64,000 nucleotides of DNA from Huiozyma naganishii CBS 8797 (Eukaryota > Ascomycota > Saccharomycetes > Saccharomycetales > Saccharomycetaceae): contig NC_035922.1 in NCBI RefSeq assembly GCF_000348985.1, positions 819,604 to 883,603 of the forward strand. The letters run 5' to 3'. Made by a program: the position numbers and the translations under genes. Below the pieces are notes generated by a model. The model worked only from the letters and a program-made list of their open reading frames with translations, did no database searches and was not told the DNA's origin. Every line of letters starts with the position of its first letter. Position 1 is the first letter of the stretch. Shown piece by piece: positions 57,162 through 64,000 of the stretch.

Positions 57162-57671
57162 GATGCCCAGATGTGAAGCGAAGGGGGGAAGCGCAGGTTT
57201 GGAATGTGTCCCTTGCTTTCTTTTTATTCGACTGGTAGAGCACTAGTTATACGAAACAGTTCGTCTTCAACAAGTAAGTAACAAGTTTATAAAACTATTA
57301 TGATATCCCAGCACGACCAAAAATATCTCCTGTTCCCTATGCAATGTACCTACAAGTTTCGCCAGAGAGCGACGCGCCGCCAAATTTTTCATCAACGTGT
57401 TTATTGTTTGTTTACATTACAGAGTGCACATTACCTGTTTGGGACACGCCCAAGAAACGGTGAAAGGAAACTCACGACGTACACTGTGACAGAAGTTTGA
57501 GATTGGGAGGAAACATCAGTACCTGATGCTCTGCTCTTGCTCTTATAACGCCAGCTGCTACTTTCATACCTAGGAGCTGATTCTTGGGGTACTAATGAGA
57601 AAAGAGGTTAAGTATTTATATATATAAAACAATGATAATGTATGGAAAATATATCTTGTTTTTTTCTTTCC
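57162..57671. other. FDO1 promoter and RPS16 3' flank
   Basis: 510 bases between two minus-strand genes with no supported gene; a 66-codon frame at 57300-57500 has no features. Confidence 0.5.
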
Positions 57672-58523
57672 TTAACGGTAAGACTTTTGGAATCTGGAAC
57701 GGGCACCCTTACCACCGAATTTCTTTGGTTCGGATCTTCTGGAGTCAGCAATCAACAAAGTTCTGTCGTAAGAGGTGAAGGCCTTCTTAAGTTCGTTCTT
57801 GGATTGTTCGTCGACGTATTTTTGATGGTAGGCAACTAGACCCTTGGCAATAGCCTGTCTAATAGCGTACACCTGAGAGACGTGACCACCACCAGTGACT
57901 CTAACTCTGATGTCAATGTTGGTGAACTTGTCCAAACCAACCAATAGAAGAGGTTCGTAGACCTTGAATCTCAAGATTTCCGGTTCAACCAAGGTGATTG
58001 GAGCACCGTTGACTTTGATCAAACCCTTACCGGCCTTGACGTGGGCGACAGCAGTAGCAGTCTTCTTCTTACCGAAAGTCTAAAATGAAAAGTAATAAAC
58101 ACATCAAAAGATAATGTAAAGTTTATGTTAGTATTATAATTTTTAGGGACTTGTATAACAGAAATCATGGTAATGGTGTCGGTAATATGAATGTTTAATG
58201 GGGTAGTGGATGTTCATAGTATCTGTCACGGTATCGGTCTTTTTACCTAATACTATACAGAGAACGGTAGGCCTCATTGCATCGCTTTAGGAAAGGTTAT
58301 ATGGAGGTATGTACGTGAGTAAACAGCGTGATAGCACGTTGTCTAGGCCCTCACTCCACACGTGTATAGCTCAATACCAATCCGATGGACTGCTCAATTA
58401 TTTCTTACCCATGCCACGAACTGTGAACTTCGATACACCTCTTTTCGTCAAACTATTATCTCCACTATTGCTGATCTCTTCATAAAATTAATAACATACT
58501 TGGACACTTGGAACGGTGGACAT
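57672..58523 (-). CDS. RPS16: 40S ribosomal protein uS9 (Rps16), spliced
   Basis: Two exons: 58500-58523 (24 bases, MSTVPSVQ) and 57672-58079. Together they encode 143 residues, the exact family length. The protein carries the invariant [24 protein letters not shown] core and the C-terminal [11 protein letters not shown] tail that reaches the P-site tRNA. The intron has donor GTATGT, branch point TACTAAC and acceptor TTTTAG, in phase 0 after codon 8, as in both S. cerevisiae paralogues (RPS16A/B). The first eight codons come from a separate exon, so a single open frame misses the true N-terminus. Divergent from RPL13 with shared Rap1 sites. Confidence 0.97.
58080..58499 (-). other. RPS16 intron
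   Basis: 420 bases. Donor GTATGT at 58494-58499, branch point TACTAAC at 58127-58133 (read on the - strand), acceptor AG at 58080-58081. I see no snoRNA box pair inside. Confidence 0.93.
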
Positions 58524-58805
58524 TATTGCGCTTATTGTATGGTATATCTATTGGAATAATGTAGCAAAACGTTATAAGGTCCTTTAAACAAGGGTATGGC
58601 AAAAATTCAATATCGATACGTTAACTAACCGTTTGAGTTCCCCCCCACGATGCAGAGGCGTGTTAGTGTCCCTCTGCGAGCCGTTGGCAGTGTAGACACT
58701 TTCATGAAAAATTACTTGGAATTATTTCTGCGTCTATAGCTGTAAAGGGAAATTTGGCCTTCATCGGAGAAATGTTACATATTTGTTCAAATTTTTGCTT
58801 TATAG

Positions 58806-58816
58806 TGTATGGGTGT
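58806..58816 (-). promoter_or_regulatory. Rap1 site 1, RPS16/RPL13 promoter
   Basis: TGTATGGGTGT on the + strand, the complement of the ACACCCATACA Rap1 consensus. Full match in a ribosomal protein promoter, so function is likely. Confidence 0.8.
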
Positions 58817-58849
58817 AAGTGCGGTCACAATTTTAAAAGTGACTATGTA

Positions 58850-58863
58850 ACACCTGTACATTT
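58850..58863 (+). promoter_or_regulatory. Rap1 site 2, RPS16/RPL13 promoter
   Basis: ACACCTGTACATTT fits the ACACCYRYACAYY Rap1 pattern with one weak position. It is inverted relative to site 1 and 33 bases from it. Confidence 0.7.
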
Positions 58864-59179
58864 TTTAATAAGACCTTCTTTTTTTAGAACTTTTTAAGGA
58901 AGTATGGAGGAGTTTAACCGGAAAGCTTCCCGTTTGGTAGGCTCATTTCCAGCCTGAAGCTTCGGCGGGGCAGCGGGGAAAGAACAAATATTTTCTGCCT
59001 GGGTGGTGGGAAAACCTCGGCTTCCTCTCAGCCTACCGTCCGAGGTAGAGTGTGTGAGTGGCTCCCAACCAGTAGTATGCAGGCGTGACAAATAATACCA
59101 AAAAGTTGATATCGAATCCTACTAGTGACTGTACTTGTAACTAAGCAGTAAAGGACAGTGAAGACAAAATACTGCAACA

Positions 59180-60027
59180 ATGGGTATGTCTAAATTCTAG
59201 TGAACAGAGAGGGGATACACAAATTTACTGAAATGCGTGCCCTTCGTGGTTAATCAATCCAGCTCGTCATTTTACCGGACAGTTTTATCCACGATGAAGT
59301 AACAAAAGCTATCTCATGAAGCTATTCTCTGTGTGAGGAGAGCTGTACAAGATTTAATGTGAAAAAGGAAAAGTCGATTAACACTCTGATTGAAAACAAA
59401 CGTTACTAACATGAACTTATTTACATTTCCACAGCTATCTCTAAGAATTTACCACTTTTGAAGAATCACTTCAGAAAGCACTGGCAAGAACGTGTCAAGG
59501 TCCACTTTGACCAAGCCGGTAAGAAGGTTTCTAGACGTCATGCTAGAGCTGCCAAGGCTGCCAAGATTGCTCCAAGACCATTGGACTTGCTAAGACCAGT
59601 TGTCAGAGCCCCAACTGCCAGATACAACAGAAAGGTGAGAGCTGGTAGAGGTTTCACTTTGGCTGAAGTTAAGGCTGCTGGTTTGACCGCTGCTTACGCC
59701 AGAACCATTGGTATCGCTGTTGACCACAGACGTCAGAACAGAAACACTGAGATCTTTGAATTGAACGTCCAAAGATTGAAGGAATACCAATCTAAGATCA
59801 TTGTCTTCCCAAGAAACGGTAAGGCTGAAGCCGAACAGGTTTTGTCCACTGCCGCCTCTTTCCCAATTGCTCAACCATCCACTGAGATTGAGACCAGAGC
59901 TGTTGAAGACAAGGGTGTCTCTGCTTACACAACCTTGAGATTGGCCAGATCTGACAAGAAATACAAGGGTATCAGAGAGAAGAGAGCCAAGGACAAGGCT
60001 GAAGCTGAGGCCGAAAAGAAGAAATAG
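59180..60027 (+). CDS. RPL13: 60S ribosomal protein eL13 (Rpl13), spliced
   Basis: Exon 1 is only ATG plus G (59180-59183); exon 2 is 59435-60027. The joined protein has 198 residues (S. cerevisiae 199), starting [14 protein letters not shown]. Conserved parts include [32 protein letters not shown] and [16 protein letters not shown]. The intron is in phase 1 after the first base of codon 2, as in S. cerevisiae RPL13A/B. Strong codon bias shows high expression. Divergent from RPS16. Confidence 0.97.
59184..59434 (+). other. RPL13 intron
   Basis: 251 bases with donor GTATGT (59184-59189), branch point TACTAAC (59404-59410) and acceptor ACAG ending at 59434. The branch-to-acceptor distance is short, as usual in yeast. 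Confidence 0.94.
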
Positions 60028-60432
60028 ATTCCTTAATGCATTGTCTACTATGACGTATCATCGCTCCTTCATTTCTTTCTTTCTTCTGAATTCACTAAAA
60101 AAGAAACTATGTACATTTTATAACGGGAAGCCATCACTTATACTAATAGTAAACCTCTTTTATTGAAGGACTATTTCAAACTATTCGATTTTCTCATCTT
60201 GATCTAAAAGCTCGATGCTTGCAGATTAAATTTATGCAAATTGAAAACGTGTGATTCATCTTGGAAGATCCAAACGGACTGTAATTGGGCTAAAGTCTGA
60301 TGTACTGAGAGGTAAGTAATCAAAAAAGATGACTCTTATATTCTAATAAAAATTGTGCACTATATAGTATATAATATTAATATTAAAGAAAAGTGATGAA
60401 ACTATTTTAAAGTAATACGGTGGGCACACTCT
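60028..60432. other. Convergent 3' spacer RPL13/RPP1A
   Basis: 405 AT-rich bases, no gene or repeat recognised. The stretch at 60340-60420 is very AT-rich and could serve 3'-end formation of both genes. Confidence 0.5.
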
Positions 60433-60756
60433 TTAATCGAACAAACCGAAACCCATGTCATCGTCGGATTCTTCCTTGGCTTCTTCTTCTTTTTCTTCTT
60501 CGGCAGCGGCGTCACCGGCGGCACCGGCAGCACCAGCACCAGCAGCACCAGATGGAGCGGCGGCACCAGCAGAAAAGTTGACTAGCAAGTCCTTGACGTT
60601 TTGGCCTTCCAAAGCCTTGGCAAAGATGTCAGCCCAGATACCTTCAACTGGAACGTTGGCAGCTTCGGTCAAAGAAAGCAACTTCTCAGAAGAGATTTCG
60701 ATCTCAGAGTCGGCTAGAATCAAAGCAGCGTAAGATAGAGCGGTTTCAGTGGACAT
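60433..60756 (-). CDS. RPP1A: Ribosomal stalk protein P1-alpha (Rpp1A)
   Basis: A 107-residue acidic stalk protein (S. cerevisiae 106). The N-terminal dimerisation helices run to about residue 65 ([23 protein letters not shown]). An Ala/Gly hinge follows, and the universal C-terminal tail [13 protein letters not shown] recruits elongation factors. Strong codon bias. An Abf1 site lies about 200 bases upstream. Matches YDL081C. Confidence 0.97.
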   Translation of the reverse strand: MSTETALSYAALILADSEIEISSEKLLSLTEAANVPVEGIWADIFAKALEGQNVKDLLVNFSAGAAAPSGAAGAGAAGAAGDAAAEEEKEEEAKEESDDDMGFGLFD

Positions 60757-61392
60757 TTTAATGATTGGTTGGGTGGAGATAATCAGTTTAAGCCTAAAGT
60801 AAGCGGACTATTTCTTGGAGTACTTGTAACTGGAACAAACAAAACGAATAGAACATTAACAGCAATTGGTAAAAGTTTGAAAGTTTCTTCAGTCATTGAA
60901 GAAAAATATCAGTTTAAAATTTCACGAAAAAAAAGTTGAGTGCCCAATTGCGTGGTCATTTGATACGGTAATCCGTGTAAAGTGATATATGTATTAGGGT
61001 CCGATAGCTTATTTACAGCGTGCACAGTTCTGGATCGTATTGCCGTTGGTTTCTCTTGCGGGTTGGTAGAGGTCGCTAGCAATCTAAGAAGGTGAGATCG
61101 ACATTGTAGACTTTATTGTGCTATTTCCAGCTTTTAGTTTTAGGTAACATACTTTTCGGCTACTACCTAAAAGACTACATGTCTTGTGTTTAAATAATTG
61201 TAACAGTCCTCAAATATAGCTAGCTGGCCACCAATTATGCGAACGGCGCCAGACACCGTGAAACCGACTGGGGCATTTGTCCGATGACAGATATTCTAAA
61301 ACATGTATATAAACCAGGTATTGCAGAAGGGAAACCCAAAATACAAAACACTAGAGAGAAGCTTCCGCTCTCAAATAAATACTACTGTCTTA
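60757..61392. other. RPP1A promoter and THI3 3' flank
   Basis: 636 bases between two minus-strand genes with no supported gene. An exact Abf1 consensus is at 60955-60967. I see no clear Rap1 site. The far half (61140-61390) lies downstream of THI3 and shows only short frames. Confidence 0.55.
60955..60967 (+). promoter_or_regulatory. Abf1 site upstream of RPP1A
   Basis: GTCATTTGATACG matches RTCRYBNNNNACG at every specified position. Abf1 drives a minority of ribosomal protein genes in yeasts, so regulation of RPP1A is plausible. Confidence 0.6.
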
Positions 61393-63255
61393 CTATATCG
61401 ATGCGACATCATTGAGCCTACTCCTCTTCGGAGTGGGTTCATCAGTGGCATCTGTAAGTTCTACGGAGTCTGGTGTTTCAAAAAACTGCGGGGACTCGTG
61501 AACCTTATTTTGTTCCTCCTTCTCTCTCATCCAACTTTCGACAAGAACCTGAGGAACATCTGTGGAGGGCAGCATTATCTCCAGCATTCTGATTTTATCG
61601 TCTTTGCAAAAGTGCTTGTCATTCATAACATCTCTCAGGTCCCCTAATGTTACAATCTTTCGCGTCTCGTAATCATCTGCACCAAATGCGTCAAAGAATT
61701 TGAGGTAATGCCAAGGCTGGACATCGTAATACGAGGCCTTGGACCTATGGTGTAAAAATCTATCAACAGAGTAACCTTGATTGTTCAGCAAAAATATGTA
61801 CGGTGTAAGCTTCCATCTTATCATAGTGGAAATCTCTTGCATGGTGATTTGGAAAGCACCGTCACCGACAAACAGGAGGACTCTGTGTTGTAACGACGCA
61901 TCCCCTGGGTTTTCCTCTTGTAACTCCTGTGCAGCAAACGATGCACCCAAGCAAGCCCCGACGGAGTAACCAGAGGATGCCCATAATGCCTGTGATATGC
62001 CCTTCGTTCGTGGCGGGAACCTTGTTTGGTTTATACCAAACGCGGAGGTACCGATCTCTGTTATTATAATGTCCCCCTGTTGAAACCAGTGTGACAATTC
62101 GTTCCAAACCCACTCCTGCTTCAATAGTTGGTTGCCCGAGAGTTTGGGTCTTGAGACATTGATGGGCGGGGTATTTCTAAAAGTACAACTTATTTTCGAA
62201 GTATCCAATCGCGATAAAAGTACCTGCATGAGGTGTTTGATGTGTATATCTGGATATGTTGCATTTTTCAGTTTGACAGAGCTGGAATGTATCAAAGCAT
62301 AGTTTTTCGTTTTATAGAAGAAGTGGAAAGTCGGAGTGCTGAATTCCGCAAGTAAGGATCCGATCACTATGATGAAATCTGCAAAGTCCACGACTTCCCG
62401 CACACTCGGAGACGAAAGCGAGCCCGTAAAGACACCGCCGAAATTCGACAAACTTTCGTCTACGGCGCCCTTACCCATTGGTGTGACGAAAGTTGGGAAA
62501 TTTGTCATTTGGCGAAACTGTTTTGTCTCCTCTACGAGATCGTGCCTTATCACGCATGCGTCGACTATAATAGCAGGGTTTTCGCAGGTGTACAGTTTCT
62601 TGAGAATCGTTTTGACAACGTCGTTTTCTATTTCTTGGTTATTGGGCTCAGATTCTAAGTTCAGTGGTGTATCGAGCCTCACGGAATCCACTGTGAGGTC
62701 TACTTGATTTACAGGAATCCCCAAGTACGCTGGTTTCTGTTCCCTCCATGCCATTTCCACGCACTTATCCACCTCCATGCAACAAAGATCTGAGTCTGCA
62801 ACGAGACCCGTATGGCAAGTGACATCGTTGGCCATTCTGTAGAATACGTTGTAATCGCCGTTCCCGAGAGTGTGGTGCAGGAGCAGTTGTTTCGTCTGGG
62901 CGCTTGTAGGTGGCATCCCTACGACGTGTAAGAGACCAACGTGTTCTGCGAATGATCCTGCAACGCCGTTGATAGCAGACAGTTCCCCGACACCGAATGT
63001 GGTTACGAGGCAGCCGAGTCGTTTGATTCTCGAGTACCCGTCAGCCGCGTACGCAGCGTTCAATTCGTTGGCGTTCCCCGCCCACCTCATGTCTGGGATC
63101 CTGTATATTTTATCGAGCAGGGGCATGTTGAACTCGCCGGGCAATCCGAAGATCGTCTTGACTTTGAGCTGTCTCAGCCTGTGGAACAGGTAGTCTGTGA
63201 TGGTGATTTGGTCCGGCAGATTGTTCTGCATTTTGTATGATGTAGTGGGCATCAT
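61393..63255 (-). CDS. THI3: Thi3, pyruvate decarboxylase-like thiamine sensor
   Basis: A 620-residue ThDP-binding protein of the pyruvate decarboxylase family (S. cerevisiae Thi3 609). The ThDP motif GDGAFQITMQ followed by LLNNQGYS is intact, as is the HHTLGNGD His pair. Two catalytic acids of Pdc1 are changed: Asp28 is Glu (GLPGEFN, residue 41) and Glu477 is Asp (YSVDRFLHHRS). The same substitutions occur in S. cerevisiae Thi3, which with Pdc2 and Thi2 senses ThDP and activates thiamine genes. A role as regulator rather than enzyme is therefore likely. The frame opens at TTG 63273; the first ATG is 63255. Matches YDL080C. Confidence 0.93.
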   Translation of the reverse strand: MMPTTSYKMQNNLPDQITITDYLFHRLRQLKVKTIFGLPGEFNMPLLDKIYRIPDMRWAGNANELNAAYAADGYSRIKRLGCLVTTFGVGELSAINGVAGSFAEHVGLLHVVGMPPTSAQTKQLLLHHTLGNGDYNVFYRMANDVTCHTGLVADSDLCCMEVDKCVEMAWREQKPAYLGIPVNQVDLTVDSVRLDTPLNLESEPNNQEIENDVVKTILKKLYTCENPAIIVDACVIRHDLVEETKQFRQMTNFPTFVTPMGKGAVDESLSNFGGVFTGSLSSPSVREVVDFADFIIVIGSLLAEFSTPTFHFFYKTKNYALIHSSSVKLKNATYPDIHIKHLMQVLLSRLDTSKISCTFRNTPPINVSRPKLSGNQLLKQEWVWNELSHWFQQGDIIITEIGTSAFGINQTRFPPRTKGISQALWASSGYSVGACLGASFAAQELQEENPGDASLQHRVLLFVGDGAFQITMQEISTMIRWKLTPYIFLLNNQGYSVDRFLHHRSKASYYDVQPWHYLKFFDAFGADDYETRKIVTLGDLRDVMNDKHFCKDDKIRMLEIMLPSTDVPQVLVESWMREKEEQNKVHESPQFFETPDSVELTDATDEPTPKRSRLNDVASI

Positions 63256-64000
63256 GGCATGCCTATCATTCAATTGAGATCGTGGTGTAGTCCTGCTCCT
63301 TCTAATCTCTTTCCTTTTGCCTTTTCCCTTTCTCTGCTGTCCAGCTTGGTATCAGAATGGGGGATCTATCAATAGCGTAAATTGGGGGGAGGGTGGAAAG
63401 AAGCACAAGAGTTGAATAGTCTGCGGTCAGGTATTTCTGGCTTGCGATCTCACACAAGATGTTTTCTGTCATTCAACAAACATGGAATCTGACGCAGGAG
63501 TCATTTTGCAGACAAAAGCAAGTGGAAGGTATTTAGGTTTAAGNNNNNNNNNNNNNNNNNNNNGAGGATTGTTTAGAAATTACGGGAAAAAACATATTTC
63601 GATTTAAATCCAAGATTCTGCTGCGACTAAATAACGGGAAAGTGAAAGAGCAGAGCAGAGAGAGGGTCTCAGGCTGGTCGCGAGCGGTCAACCGGCTCGA
63701 AGTTTTTATTGCTTGTTTGTTTGCTTGTTGTTCTTATAATGAATAGTTAATGATGTTAAATATATTTGTTATACTCCTGAGATTTCCATATCTACAACTT
63801 TCTTCTCAGCAGGGGGATTGGAGTATAGAGGAGTTGTCACAACGTAGGTGATACACGAGACTATCTCCAGTCCCCCAGCCCCCTCATCTCCCGGCACCTG
63901 TCCGCTTGCAGGTCATGCTCATTCGCCTCTTGGGTTCAATCTCTGCTTCACAGCGGCAAGTTCCTCTTGATTTAAATACCCTAGTTCCACATGGTCGTTG
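63256..64000. other. Right-end region without a clear gene
   Basis: 745 bases including an assembly gap. It begins with the THI3 promoter. The last 80 bases hold a minus-strand open frame (stop at 63919-63921, reading NDHVELGYLNQEELAAVKQR from the edge) that could be the 3' end of a gene extending beyond the window, but it is too short to identify. Confidence 0.4.
63544..63563. other. Assembly gap (20 N)
   Basis: Twenty undetermined bases, probably a scaffold join of unknown real length, in the THI3 upstream region. It shows this is a draft assembly, which matters for judging single-base frameshifts elsewhere. Confidence 0.95.

Larger units (their letters stand above)
58524..59179. other. 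Shared divergent promoter RPS16/RPL13
   Basis: 656 bases with no coding gene. Two Rap1-type sites at 58806-58816 and 58850-58863 are followed by a T-rich tract (58868-58877), the usual ribosomal-protein promoter plan. The GC-rich part (58918-59050) has no recognised motif. Confidence 0.7.

Noticed and set aside
1..64000. Search for CRISPR arrays, bacterial operons, insertion sequences and Ty LTRs
   Set aside because: None found; the introns, promoter motifs and gene families are those of a yeast nuclear chromosome, and no TGTTG...CAACA-type LTR pair was seen in the spacers.

Overview
The window is nuclear DNA of a budding yeast of the family Saccharomycetaceae. It holds about 33 tightly packed protein genes. 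The two ribosomal protein genes RPS16 and RPL13 each have one short intron with the canonical GTATGT donor, TACTAAC branch point and AG acceptor. Gene order follows the left arm of S. cerevisiae chromosome IV almost gene for gene, from YDL114W to YDL080C. Three further genes (MSS11, HLJ1, FDO1) belong in S. cerevisiae to the sister block on chromosome XIII (YMR164C, YMR161W, YMR144W), and all three have the orientation that interleaving predicts. RRP42 and ASM4 are missing from their expected places, and most of the other YMR neighbours are absent. I infer a post-whole-genome-duplication yeast outside Saccharomyces (Kazachstania-, Naumovozyma- or Nakaseomyces-like) that kept a different subset of duplicates. 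The species itself is not proven by this sequence.

Layout. 0.4-17 kb: an SDR (YDL114W-like), ATG20, TRM3, TMA17, a YDL109C-like lipase, KIN28, MSS2, PHO2, NSE4. 17-30 kb: QRI7, MSS11, QRI1/UAP1, an HLJ1-like J protein, POL3, DUN1. 30-41 kb, with a GC-richer part around SNU23, RPN6 and PMT1: GET3, BUG1, SNU23, RPN6, tandem PMT1-family genes, SRP14. 41-52 kb: UBX3, RAM1, NUR1, LUC7, then two genes I cannot match to S. cerevisiae at this place (a degenerate SDR and a GIY-YIG/T5orf172-type protein), then YDL086W and an external NADH dehydrogenase. 52-64 kb: a psq/CENP-B-type helix-turn-helix gene, SUB2, FDO1, the divergent ribosomal pair RPS16/RPL13, RPP1A, THI3, and a 20-N assembly gap near the right end.

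Most genes are housekeeping: RNA processing, ribosome, proteasome, ER targeting and glycosylation, DNA replication and checkpoint. They do not form operons. The most interesting signal is in the T5orf172-type gene at 47436-48264. Its only ATG lies in a different frame from its main body, and the two frames meet at an exact CTT-AGG-C heptamer, the +1 frameshift signal of Ty1 and ABP140. A conserved-looking Cys/His motif spans the junction, which suggests programmed +1 ribosomal frameshifting in a gene family where I know of no earlier report. Other points worth attention are the PMT1 gene, whose catalytic-loop segment is displaced into another frame by two compensating shifts, and its tandem partner, which lacks the catalytic Asp yet carries a PMT1-like C-terminal tail. 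FDO1 has a frameshift. The RPN6-PMT1 intergenic region carries a dense same-strand cluster of CACGTGA and GCGGGA motifs. Where a long open frame begins at TTG or GTG, I moved the start to the first suitable ATG.
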